From: Anaerolineae bacterium
Lineage (GTDB): Bacteria > Chloroflexota > Anaerolineae > JAFGEY01
Direction of reading: 5' to 3'
Assembly: GCA_016931365.1 (NCBI GenBank)
Contig: JAFGEY010000066.1
Location: 1-8,304 of the forward strand
Length of the DNA: 8,304 bases
Positions 1-6,608 of this stretch are shown here, piece after piece (position 1 is the first letter of the stretch; the number at the start of each line of letters is the position of its first letter). The notes under the pieces were generated by a model. That model searched no databases, was not told where the DNA came from, and saw nothing but the letters and a program-made list of their open reading frames with translations. The position numbers were made by a program, and so were the translations under genes.

Positions 1-87
1 GGCGGCGCGATGGCCGTGACCGGCGATGGCACGGTGCAAGCCTCTCTTCCTTTGGGCCAGAGTGGGTTGCTTTGGGTGACGTTATAG
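1..87 (+). CDS. C-terminal end of an unidentified protein (partial)
   Basis: Frame 1 is open from the window edge to a TAG at 85-87 and gives 28 residues ending in SLPLGQSGLLWVTL. The alternating small and hydrophobic residues with Gly turns look like the last beta strands of a globular domain. Nothing in this short piece identifies a family, and the start lies outside the window. The next gene begins seven bases after the stop in the same direction, so the two could be co-transcribed. It could also be a chance open stretch; confidence is moderate to low. Confidence 0.4.
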   Translation, partial: GGAMAVTGDGTVQASLPLGQSGLLWVTL

Positions 88-93
88 AATGAG

Positions 94-291
94 ATGCGGA
101 ATACGATGCGAAACGACGATCCTGCAATGACCGCCAATGACGTGATCGCGTTCGGGCGGTTGCTCGATCAACATCACAGCGAGCTGTACATCGATGATGT
201 CAAATTGCCCTGCCGGCGCTTTGGCATCGAGATGCCTGCCGAATACGCCGTATTCGAGCGGGACGCACACGCCGAAAAGGAGGGCGAATGA
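94..291 (+). CDS. Small hypothetical protein, translationally coupled to the next gene
   Basis: This 65-residue reading frame (ATG at 94; an alternative ATG at 127 gives 54 residues starting MTANDVIAFGRLLDQ) has ordinary amino-acid composition with an acidic, Lys/Glu-rich end. I do not recognise the family. No strong Shine-Dalgarno is visible before either start. The best support for its being real is the end: its TGA (289-291) overlaps the ATG of the next gene (288-290), and an AAGGAGGG ribosome-binding site for that gene (277-284) lies inside its last codons, a classic coupled pair. No signal peptide or membrane segment is seen. It may be a fragment of a longer ancestral gene. Confidence 0.5.
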   Translation: MRNTMRNDDPAMTANDVIAFGRLLDQHHSELYIDDVKLPCRRFGIEMPAEYAVFERDAHAEKEGE

Positions 292-588
292 CAACACGCC
301 CCACGCTCTTGGACACGATAGCCAGTCTTTACGACGTGTCCCCTGCTCAGTTGCGGCCTGCGCACGGACGGTCAGCGAGCCTGCATTTTGAGAATCACCC
401 TGCCCAACACAGATGTCGATCTAGTCTCGATGCGCGCCATCCTGGAGTGGTTGGCCTTTCTGGCCGCCCACGACGCGCCGATCATCGCCACCACTGTTCA
501 AGGCATCGCCCTTTTAGCTGCCGGATCCGCCCCCAGAGATGGATCAGTGTCACCGCATACAAGACGGTTAGTGTTACAAACAAGGTAA
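288..588 (+). CDS. Hypothetical protein, apparently frameshifted near 386-389
   Basis: The ATG at 288 overlaps the upstream stop and is preceded by a strong AAGGAGGG site (277-284), so initiation here is well supported. The first 34 or so residues (MTTRPTLLDTIASLYDVSPA...) look like real protein. After the TTTT run at 386-389 the frame turns into Arg/His/Pro-rich shadow sequence, while the +1 frame becomes protein-like (RITLPNTDVDLVSMRAILEW, then a hydrophobic stretch AFLAAHDAPIIATTVQGIALLAAG) and ends at TAA 586-588. Removing one T joins the two parts as LHLRITLPNTDV and gives a protein of about 99 residues. Left in frame, the original ORF runs to 617. I do not recognise the family. The last 20 residues overlap a possible membrane-protein frame on the other strand, so the true 3' end is uncertain. 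Confidence 0.45.
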
Positions 589-673
589 CAAAGAGGCCGG
601 CGAACCAGGTGGGATAGCGGTCCAGATGTGCCAGAAAAACGACCATCCATAGTGGAGAGGTCGCCATCATAAC
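482..673 (-). CDS. Possible small two-helix membrane protein or remnant
   Basis: The minus-strand frame ending at 482 encodes two hydrophobic segments, around MMATSPLWMVVFLAHL and FAGLFVTLFVTLTVLYAVTL, separated by a short polar loop and followed by a basic tail (HLWGRIRQLKGRCLEQWWR). This hydrophobic-then-basic pattern is typical of membrane-protein ends. The frame stays open upstream to about 835, but that part is less protein-like; the 673 start is simply the first Met pair before the helices, and no Shine-Dalgarno is seen. It could be the C-terminal remnant of a larger membrane protein. It overlaps the 3' end of the plus-strand gene at 288-588, and both cannot easily be real over their full length. 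Family not recognised. Confidence 0.3.
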   Translation of the reverse strand, partial: VMMATSPLWMVVFLAHLDRYPTWFAGLFVTLFVTLTVLYAVTLIHLWGRIRQLKGRCLEQWWR

Positions 674-743
674 CGGACCGGTGACCCAAAGACATATCTG
701 TTCTGTGCTGGCTGGTGCCGCGCGCAACGCTGGCAGCCCCTTT

Positions 744-772
744 TTGCCAGAAACACAAGGCAATGGTACACT
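744..772 (+). promoter_or_regulatory. Sigma70-type promoter for the first HTH gene, with a spanning dyad
   Basis: TTGCCA (744-749) and TACACT (767-772) are separated by exactly 17 bases, a good housekeeping-type promoter about 55 bases before the HTH start at 828. An inverted repeat TTGCC (744-748) and GGCAA (759-763) with a 10-base gap covers the -35 element and most of the spacer. That is a position where an autoregulator could bind. The promoter boxes are seen directly; the operator role is inference. Confidence 0.5.
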
Positions 773-827
773 GTTTACGTCGAGTGCGCCTCGTCGCACC
801 GCCCAAGATAATTGATGGGGAGGAGAA

Positions 828-1034
828 ATGAGCAAAAATCCAACCCCCGAAACACTGACCGTTGCCCAAGTCGCCGTCTACCTGCGGCTGCACCCTCTGA
901 CGGTGCGCGCGATGGCCCGCAAGGGCGATCTGCCGGTTTTCAAGGTGGGCCGGCAGTGGCGGGCCAAATGCGATCAGCGGGGTGCATGGATCAAGCGCCA
1001 GTGTTTGGAGAATGTCAACCGGTCGGGCGACTGA
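828..1034 (+). CDS. Excisionase/MerR-like helix-turn-helix protein (copy 1)
   Basis: A 68-residue protein with the fold signature of the excisionase/HTH_17 group. Residues 9-20 (TLTVAQVAVYLR) and 21-32 (LHPLTVRAMARK) form the winged-helix recognition region, followed by GDLP (33-36), VFKVGRQW (37-44) and a closing AWIKRQ. Such proteins bind DNA as small regulators or as recombination directionality factors. No integrase or phage gene is next to it, so a regulatory role is more likely. A GGGGAGGAG site (817-825) sits just before the ATG. It is identical in length to the protein at 6609 and matches it at 34 of 68 positions by hand alignment, with 22 of the first 27 identical. Its wing region (RAKCDQRGA) is unusual: the acidic/leucine helix of the other copy (DRAELERWI) is not preserved, so DNA binding may be altered. 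Confidence 0.85.
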   Translation: MSKNPTPETLTVAQVAVYLRLHPLTVRAMARKGDLPVFKVGRQWRAKCDQRGAWIKRQCLENVNRSGD

Positions 1035-1127
1035 AATGGCGCCACTGCCAACGTGGCCGGCCTACCCTGCCCGCAAGAGATCCAGACTCCGACGGTGATG
1101 ATCGCCGCCAAAATATGCAAGCGGTAG

Positions 1128-1290
1128 CCACAAGCCTTGTTCCGCGATCCGACGGGGTGGTATGCTCAAGCCGTGATGGAGGCAAAGCATGTGTCGAATG
1201 CGGCACCTGCGAGAGCCACTGTCCTTATGGCCTGCCAATCCGGGAGCTGATCGCCGCCAGAGACTGCACCTGGATCGAACGAGCAGACAA
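1128..1290 (+). pseudogene. Aldo/keto reductase C-terminal remnant with 4Fe-4S cluster motif
   Basis: In frame from about 1186 the sequence reads ACVECGTCESHCPYGLPIRE, a CxxCxxCxxxCP iron-sulfur motif followed by a Leu-Pro-Ile-Arg-Glu turn. This pattern is characteristic of the C-terminal tail of the ferredoxin-like aldo/keto reductase subfamily (NAD(P)H-dependent carbonyl oxidoreductases). Just upstream a different frame (1128-1181) reads LFRDPTGWYAQAVMEAK, which fits the region that normally precedes the first cysteine. One missing base near 1180 would join the two. The catalytic barrel domain is absent: a stop at 1125-1127 and the HTH gene lie upstream. There is no start codon with a ribosome-binding site, so this is a decayed end fragment. 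The downstream part of the frame runs through a hairpin and is probably not coding. Confidence 0.55.
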
Positions 1291-1316
1291 CTCATTCAGA
1301 GTCGTCTGCTCGTTCG
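1276..1316 (+). terminator. Strong hairpin, likely rho-independent terminator
   Basis: CGAACGAGCAGAC (1276-1288) pairs perfectly with GTCTGCTCGTTCG (1304-1316). After one A/C mismatch, ACTC (1290-1293) pairs with GAGT (1299-1302) around a five-base ATTCA loop. On the plus strand it is followed by TTTACATCT, a weak T-rich tail. It lies between the plus-strand aldo/keto remnant and the 3' end of the minus-strand giant gene (stop at 1370-1372). It would best serve plus-strand transcripts, though the stem could also slow or protect the giant transcript's 3' end. Confidence 0.6.
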
Positions 1317-1369
1317 TTTACATCTGCATATGCAAATCTTGATTTAAAGCACCGGGTGCGGCGGCCGGT

Positions 1370-4300
1370 TTATGGCTGCGCCATACGCATCACCTGGGGC
1401 AGCCATACGTCGAAATGGACCGGCGTTTGCGGCACAAAGACCGGCGCTTCGGCGATGCTCGGCGGCGCTTCGGGCAGCGATTTGCCGTCGCCCTGCGCGC
1501 GCGTGCCTTCTTCCAACGCCGTCACGCCCAAACTGCCCACCCCCGGCAACATGGTCAGGTTAAAGGTGGTCGCCTCAAAACCATAGACCCAGAAATTGAT
1601 CACGTTGGTCTCCGCTACAGTCAGGATGATCGTGTCCGGCGCGACCCCGGCATTGCTGCTGTAACCGTGCGGGCTGCCGCCGCTCGGCCCGATCCAGGCG
1701 TACAGATCGGGGTCGCCCAACCCGCCGCACGGCGTGAGGGTGGTGGTGATGCGCTCCCCGGCTTGAGCCGTCCATTGATAGAGCTTCCACTCGCCCAGCG
1801 CGATGCCGTCGCAGGGCGGCGTATAGTTGATCCACGCCTTGGCCGCCGCCGAGATGTTCCACTCACCATCGGCCCAGCGCACCTGGATGTGCTTGATTCC
1901 GCCGCCCGGCGACAGGGTCCAGGGCAAACTTGCCGTGGGACTGATCCAGCCGCTCTCGTGCGCGATCTGCCACTGCCCGGCGGTCTCATCGAAGACAAAC
2001 TCGGTCACGTACATCCGCTGCACCCCCGTGCCGCCGGGATTGTCCGTGGCAGAAAGAGCAATGTTGACCGCTCTCGACACCGTGGTCAGCGCGCCCAGGT
2101 TGACCGTGATCGCCCCGGTCGGCGCGACCGTGTCCGTCGCCGCCGGGAAGACCTGGATCGCCTTGTTTGCGCCGTTATCGCCCTCGTTGCTTTCATTGAT
2201 CGTATTGTACGGATCAACGCGCACGCCGATCGCGTGCCCGCCCGGACCCGGCGGGGCTGAGGCAGGAATGCGCAGCAGGATGGCCCCGTGTCGCGGCACG
2301 TGGTTGATTGTATAGAGTCCTACCCCAACGGGATGCCCGCCGATCCTGACCTCGACCTCGACGTTGTTGGCATCGACGTCCGAATCGTTGCGCACGTAGG
2401 CCAGCACCTCGAAAGCCTGACCCTCGCGCACCGTGGGTGGGTTGGTCGAGATGTCGGCGGCCTGCACGGACAGGTTGGGCAGCGCCGGCGGCGTCACCGT
2501 GACCGTGAACTGCTGCGTATTGCCCAGCCAGCCATCATCCTGCCACAGCCCCCAGGTGATCGTATACACGCTCGCGCCGGGCGTCCACAGGCGCAGCGGG
2601 AACAAGATCGTCTCGCCCGGCGGGATGTCGCGGTTGAGCCAGGTCATCGACTCGCCGCCGCTGGCCGCGCTTGGTCCGGCCCACTGCCACTCGACGTTGA
2701 ACTGAATCTGGTTCTGCCCGCCGCTGACCCAGGTTTCGCTGCCCACGTTTTGCACCTGCACCAGGGCCGGATAGGGATGGTTTTCTTCCATTGACGGCAG
2801 AATGTTGGCGGTCAAAAAGGCGGCGCCATAGGGCGGCGCGCCTGTCGCGCCGAGCACCACATCGGCGACGGTGTGCGTGCCGGAGAGGATGGTGGCCGGC
2901 GCGGTATCCAGCGCATAGCCCACCGCGTTGGCGGCGACGGTGTAGCTGCCCGGCGCCAAGGGCACGGTAAAGGTATAGTAGCCATTGGCGTCGGCGACAG
3001 TGCGGGCCAACGCGCCATCCTGGGTGAAGGCGCTGAGCAAGCTCGATCCCTGGCGCACAACGACAATCGCATGGGCGATCGGCGCGCTGCCGTCCGTGAC
3101 CTGGCCGGAGAGCGTGCCCCCGACCTGGGTCGGCAGGCGCAGCGTGCCCGCCCCATGCCGCCCGCCCTGAGTATAGATCAGGCCCTGGGCGTAGCGATAG
3201 CCCTCCCGGAACGCTCGCACCAGGTATGGCCCGTTGAGCACCTGCACGCTGAAATCGAACGCGCCGTCGACGTCGGTGGTCCCGCCCGGCAGCGGGCCAT
3301 TTTGATCGCAGATCGGGGCCAGCCCATACGCATCCCAGAGCTGCACATTAGCGCCTTCCAGGGGCACGTTGTCCGCCGGGTTGAGCTGGCGATCCGTGAC
3401 CAGCCCCTCGATCGCGCTGACCTGCGAGGTGAGCACAAAGTTGAGCCGCCGCGTCTCGCCGTCGGCGATCGCAATCTCGGGACATGTCCCCGTATCGTAT
3501 CCATCGCGCCAGGCGCAGACCCGCCAGCGTCCGGCGGCGACGCCGACGGTGTAGCGACCGACCGAATCGGCCCAGCCCAGGCTCCAGGGGATCACGTCGC
3601 GCCCGGTGTTGCGGTCATAGATATTGATGTCGGCGTTGGGCACCGGAAAGCCAAACTGGTCGATCACGACGCCGCTGATGATCGCCGTGTTGGTCAAGAC
3701 GACCAGATCGACGTGGACCGTCTGCCCGTCGGCGACGGTAAAGGTGCGCGCCTCCTTGCAGGTATAGCCTTCGAGGTGGGCGTAGGCATCCCAGGCGCCG
3801 GCGGTCACGCCGGAGGTATAGGCGCCGGTACTGTCGATGGTCTGGTGGTGAATCCAGCCGCTGTTCCAGCGGCTGTCCACCCGCGTGTCAGCCTGCACCG
3901 CGATCGGCGGGCCGCCGTACGAGCCGAGCCGCACCGTGCCTTGCACCGTCGCCGTCGCCTTGTGCAGGGCCAGATCGACCCCGCCCAAGTGCTGCGCGTC
4001 GCCCACGACAACCACGCACGCCGGCTGGCTGACGTGGGTCGGCGGGCGGTGGACGTTGAGATGCCACTCGCCGGCATAGACGGACAGGGTGTACGTCCCG
4101 CCCGCGTCGGCGGTGGCTCGCGGCACGCCGCCCCCGCCGGCCATCTGCTTGGGATTCCAGGCGTCGACCCAGGCGCCGGGCACCGGCGCGCCAAACTGAT
4201 CGCGCACCTGACCCGAAATCAGGGACGTGAGCGCGTTCAGGTAAAGGTCTTTGGTCGCCGTCTCGCCAACGCCGACGGTGAACTGCTGGTTGGGCGGCTG

Positions 4301-6364
4301 GACGTGATCGTCGGCCCAGGCGTTGATCCGCCATGTGCCGGCCGGGACGCTGATCGTGTACGCGCCGCCGGCGTCGGTGCGCACCTCGCGGTTCAGGTAC
4401 CACCCCGTCGGTTCGTCGACCAGAGCCACCTGGACATCGTCAATGGGAGAACCGTCCTGCGCCCGGACGACGCCGGCGACGGTGGCCTGGTGCGGCAGCA
4501 AGATGATGTCGATGCCCGTCTCGACGTCGCCGCTGCCGATCGCCAGCAAGGGAATGGCGTTCATCGTGTGACCATCGGCCTGCCGCGCCCAGCGGTCGAT
4601 CTGGATGCCCCAGGTACCGGCAGGCAGGGTGAGCGTGTAGGCTCCGGCGGCATCGGTGTGCGCATAGGTGTGGCCGCAGGCATGCATCCGGTTGGCCTGC
4701 ACCTGGATGCCAGCCACCGGCGCGCCGCCCTGGTAGCGAACGTGCCCGCGAACGGCGGCGTCGCCCTGCGGCAGAGTCAGATCGATGTTGGCGACCATGC
4801 CGGGCGCGGTCACATGCACCGCATCGGCGGCATCCTGGCAGGGCTGATCGGGATAGTAAGTTTGTATATAGCCCGCTGTGTCGGCGCTGACCCGGTAGCT
4901 GCCGGCCGGCAGGCCGGTGAAGGCATAGCGTCCGTCGGGGCCGCTGCTGGTGTGCCGCTGCCAGTTCTGATCGTCCCACCCGTTGAGATGAATGTTGGCG
5001 TCGGCCAGCGGGGTGATCCCGTCGGCCTGGTAGACCGTGCCGGTGATCTGGCCGCCCGCGGCGAGGGTAAAGTTGATCTCGGACGTTGTACTGCCTACCG
5101 TTACGTTGATCGCTGTGGCATCATCTCTTGTTTGTACATTGTCGTAATACTCGTCGACGTAGGATTGGTTGTTGCAGCTGCTGCACGCATAGATGGTCCA
5201 CTCGCCGGGGGGCAGGCTGTCAAAGGTGTAGCGACCGAGGTCGTCAGTGTTCGGCCCACCGTGCCATTCCCCATCGGAGACGCGGATCGCGGCAATATGC
5301 AGGTTAGCAATGGGCGAGCCGCCACCGGTTTTGACCCAGCCGGTGACGACGCCGCCTTGTTCGAGCGTAAAGTCGATGCCGGTGGTGATCTGCGGCGCGG
5401 TGACGACCACCGGCGAGGCGTAATGGTGAAAAAGGGTCTCGGTAAAGAACTCTTGGGCATAGCCGCTCAACCGGGCATTGACCCGGTACGCGCCGGACGC
5501 CAGCCCGCGGATGAGATAGCTGCCGTCGGCGGCGGTTTGCACCCCGTGATGGTCGTCTCCGCCGTCAAAGGACTCTGCACCGACATTGACGCCGGCCAGC
5601 GGCGTGATCCCATCTGCAGCGTGGACGTGACCGCTGATCGCCCCGCCGGCGGCCAGCGCAAAATCGATGTGGGTCGTCGTCACGCCGGCCGAGATGCTGA
5701 GCGCCGTCGCCGAGCTTTTGTCCGGCGTATCGTCATAGTACTCGCCGATGTAGGGATGATTGTTGCACCTGCTGCAGGCATAAATATAGATGTCAGTAGC
5801 GGGGACTTCGGTAAAGGTATAGTAACCGGCTGAGTCGGTGTTCGGTCCGCCGAACCAGGCGTCGTCGGAGCGACGGATGGCGGCGATGTGCAGGTCGGCG
5901 ACCGGCGCGCCGCCTTCTGCGGTCACGCGGCCGGTGACCACGCCCGCCGGATCGAGGGTAAAGTCGATGCCGGACGTGGTGTCCGGCGCGACGACGGCGA
6001 CGCGGCCGGCGAGATGATGCTGATCGCGCTCGGGATAGTACTCGCGAACATAGTGCTGGCCGGTGCACGAGGGACAGATGGCGATCCGGTAGTCGCCCGC
6101 GTCGAGGCCGCTGAGGGTATAACTGCCGTCCGGCGTCGTTTCGACGCCAGCTTTCCACTCGCCGGTGTCGTACACCTCGGCGTAGACGTGGATGTTGCCG
6201 ATCGGTGTGGTTCCGTCGGCCTGGTAGACGTGCCCGCTGATCGCGCCGGTGGTCTGTGCGTTGAGGTCGGTGTGGGTCGAAAGCAGAAACAGGATCGCGA
6301 TCAGGATGCCGCCCAGCGCAACGGCAGTCAGTGCGCGTCCGAATTTCATTCCCGGTTTGAACAT
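1370..6364 (-). CDS. Giant exported multi-domain protein: 12 CarboxypepD_reg-like repeats, NBR1-like Ig, CARDB, Ig-like, PPC-like
   Basis: A 1,664-residue protein. I place the start at the ATG at 6364, not at the in-frame ATG at 6460, because AGGAGGGG (6369-6376) lies six bases before it and the product then begins with a signal peptide: MFKPGMKFGR, hydrophobic core residues 11-29, likely cleavage after LNA (36). Residues 40-1173 are twelve repeats of about 90-100 residues with the CarboxypepD_reg/SpaA-like pattern: (S/T)GxV near the start, PLAGVxV, then GxYxFxxLPAGxYxV and a closing IDFTL. Next come an NBR1-type Ig domain (1179-1290, with VQNVGSETW), a CARDB domain (1296-1406, NLSV... INESNEGDN), an Ig-like domain (1414-1516), and a PPC-like domain (1517-1606, with DPDLYAWIGPSGG). 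An acidic/Pro-rich linker and the tail HFDVWLPQVMRMAQP close it. No enzyme domain is visible, so a structural, adhesive or ligand-binding surface role is inferred. CxxC pairs occur in repeats 1, 2 and 4. The gene is monocistronic and divergent from the HTH operon. Confidence 0.93.
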   Translation of the reverse strand: MFKPGMKFGRALTAVALGGILIAILFLLSTHTDLNAQTTGAISGHVYQADGTTPIGNIHVYAEVYDTGEWKAGVETTPDGSYTLSGLDAGDYRIAICPSCTGQHYVREYYPERDQHHLAGRVAVVAPDTTSGIDFTLDPAGVVTGRVTAEGGAPVADLHIAAIRRSDDAWFGGPNTDSAGYYTFTEVPATDIYIYACSRCNNHPYIGEYYDDTPDKSSATALSISAGVTTTHIDFALAAGGAISGHVHAADGITPLAGVNVGAESFDGGDDHHGVQTAADGSYLIRGLASGAYRVNARLSGYAQEFFTETLFHHYASPVVVTAPQITTGIDFTLEQGGVVTGWVKTGGGSPIANLHIAAIRVSDGEWHGGPNTDDLGRYTFDSLPPGEWTIYACSSCNNQSYVDEYYDNVQTRDDATAINVTVGSTTSEINFTLAAGGQITGTVYQADGITPLADANIHLNGWDDQNWQRHTSSGPDGRYAFTGLPAGSYRVSADTAGYIQTYYPDQPCQDAADAVHVTAPGMVANIDLTLPQGDAAVRGHVRYQGGAPVAGIQVQANRMHACGHTYAHTDAAGAYTLTLPAGTWGIQIDRWARQADGHTMNAIPLLAIGSGDVETGIDIILLPHQATVAGVVRAQDGSPIDDVQVALVDEPTGWYLNREVRTDAGGAYTISVPAGTWRINAWADDHVQPPNQQFTVGVGETATKDLYLNALTSLISGQVRDQFGAPVPGAWVDAWNPKQMAGGGGVPRATADAGGTYTLSVYAGEWHLNVHRPPTHVSQPACVVVVGDAQHLGGVDLALHKATATVQGTVRLGSYGGPPIAVQADTRVDSRWNSGWIHHQTIDSTGAYTSGVTAGAWDAYAHLEGYTCKEARTFTVADGQTVHVDLVVLTNTAIISGVVIDQFGFPVPNADINIYDRNTGRDVIPWSLGWADSVGRYTVGVAAGRWRVCAWRDGYDTGTCPEIAIADGETRRLNFVLTSQVSAIEGLVTDRQLNPADNVPLEGANVQLWDAYGLAPICDQNGPLPGGTTDVDGAFDFSVQVLNGPYLVRAFREGYRYAQGLIYTQGGRHGAGTLRLPTQVGGTLSGQVTDGSAPIAHAIVVVRQGSSLLSAFTQDGALARTVADANGYYTFTVPLAPGSYTVAANAVGYALDTAPATILSGTHTVADVVLGATGAPPYGAAFLTANILPSMEENHPYPALVQVQNVGSETWVSGGQNQIQFNVEWQWAGPSAASGGESMTWLNRDIPPGETILFPLRLWTPGASVYTITWGLWQDDGWLGNTQQFTVTVTPPALPNLSVQAADISTNPPTVREGQAFEVLAYVRNDSDVDANNVEVEVRIGGHPVGVGLYTINHVPRHGAILLRIPASAPPGPGGHAIGVRVDPYNTINESNEGDNGANKAIQVFPAATDTVAPTGAITVNLGALTTVSRAVNIALSATDNPGGTGVQRMYVTEFVFDETAGQWQIAHESGWISPTASLPWTLSPGGGIKHIQVRWADGEWNISAAAKAWINYTPPCDGIALGEWKLYQWTAQAGERITTTLTPCGGLGDPDLYAWIGPSGGSPHGYSSNAGVAPDTIILTVAETNVINFWVYGFEATTFNLTMLPGVGSLGVTALEEGTRAQGDGKSLPEAPPSIAEAPVFVPQTPVHFDVWLPQVMRMAQP
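2846..6247 (-). repeat. Coding repeat array: twelve CarboxypepD_reg-like domains
   Basis: By hand, with residues numbered from the 6364 start, the repeats begin near 40, 140, 240, 337, 437, 535, 626, 713, 802, 892, 981 and 1082. The first five alternate between two types. Type A (1, 3, 5) has a Tyr/Ala-Asp-Gly-Ile/Thr-Thr-Pro-Leu opening (ADGITPLA). Type B (2, 4) has a GVVTG opening, LHIAAIR and GGPNTD, and the CxxC block. Repeats 6-12 are more diverged and lack the A/B alternation. The pattern points to duplication of a two-domain unit. The array makes up about two thirds of the giant protein. Confidence 0.8.
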
Positions 6365-6368
6365 TTTA

Positions 6369-6376
6369 CCCCTCCT
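6369..6376 (-). promoter_or_regulatory. Ribosome-binding site that fixes the giant gene's start
   Basis: On the minus strand this reads AGGAGGGG, followed by TAAA and the ATG at 6364. It is the only good Shine-Dalgarno near the N-terminus. It favours the 1,664-residue form, starting directly with a signal peptide, over the 1,696-residue form with a 32-residue polar extension. Confidence 0.75.
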
Positions 6377-6463
6377 GGTGGATTTCGGAACCTGGTTTTT
6401 GCCTTTGCTCACGATCTCGTTGTCAGGTGGGGTGTCGAGCCGAAGCATTGTGTCTTGCATACC

Positions 6464-6472
6464 AGTATATCA
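6464..6472 (-). promoter_or_regulatory. Extended -10 promoter for the giant gene
   Basis: The minus strand reads TGATATACT: a TATACT hexamer (6464-6469) with the TG of an extended -10 element one base upstream. No good -35 hexamer lies at 16-18 bases, which is acceptable for extended -10 promoters. The predicted transcript start is near 6457, giving a 5' leader of about 93 bases and excluding the in-frame ATG at 6460 as the start. Confidence 0.5.
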
Positions 6473-6474
6473 CA

Positions 6475-6487
6475 AGATGCCGCATCT
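6475..6487. promoter_or_regulatory. Perfect 13-bp dyad in the giant gene's promoter spacer
   Basis: AGATGC (6475-6480), one central base, then GCATCT (6482-6487). It lies just upstream of the minus-strand -10 element, inside what would be the -10/-35 spacer. That is a typical site for MerR-type regulators and other transcription factors. It also sits 31 bases before the -35 of the divergent HTH operon. The dyad is seen directly; its role as an operator is inference. Confidence 0.35.
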
Positions 6488-6517
6488 GGCACACAAATTC
6501 CCTGAAAAATCGAGGCT

Positions 6518-6546
6518 TTGCATTCCGGTCGCGGTCGTTGTACAAT
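6518..6546 (+). promoter_or_regulatory. Sigma70-type promoter for the HTH/AlkD/DinB operon
   Basis: TTGCAT (6518-6523) and TACAAT (6541-6546) are separated by exactly 17 bases. The -10 overlaps a perfect palindrome TTGTACAA (6538-6545). The layout matches the promoter of the first HTH gene (TTGCCA, 17 bases, TACACT), including the distance to the start codon (about 55-62 bases). Confidence 0.6.
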
Positions 6547-6608
6547 TGTCGTTGCCTGGTCTGTGAGTTGATCGAGATGGAAGCCTGATGTGCACTGAGG
6601 AGGAGAAA

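Noticed and set aside
828..1034. Reading the first HTH gene as a phage excisionase with an adjacent integrase or attachment site.
   Set aside because: No integrase, phage gene or att-like direct repeat is seen in the window; a small regulator is the simpler view.
1325..1334. TGCATATGCA palindrome downstream of the giant gene.
   Set aside because: Ten bases in an AT-rich intergenic spot with no promoter nearby; too short to support a function.
812..1342. A 176-residue plus-strand frame beginning upstream of the first HTH gene.
   Set aside because: Its first half is an out-of-frame reading of the HTH gene, with low-complexity Arg/Gly sequence. Only the part with the 4Fe-4S motif is meaningful and is reported as a remnant.
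2812..3156. Arg/Pro/Ser-rich minus-strand frames inside the giant gene (also 3178-3504, 3805-4194, 3888-4403, 5101-5460).
   Set aside because: Out-of-register shadows of a gene with consistent domain structure.
2873..5833. A 986-residue open frame on the plus strand, antisense to the giant gene, with further open pieces in the same frame at 1415-2260, 2288-2794 and 5888-6505.
   Set aside because: It is codon-aligned with the giant gene, so stops arise only where the gene uses TTA, CTA or TCA codons, which are rare at this GC. The product is Arg/Gly/Asp/Val-rich without domains.
6460..6460. Alternative start of the giant gene at the upstream in-frame ATG.
   Set aside because: It has no ribosome-binding site, lies at about the predicted transcript start, and would put 32 polar residues before the signal peptide.
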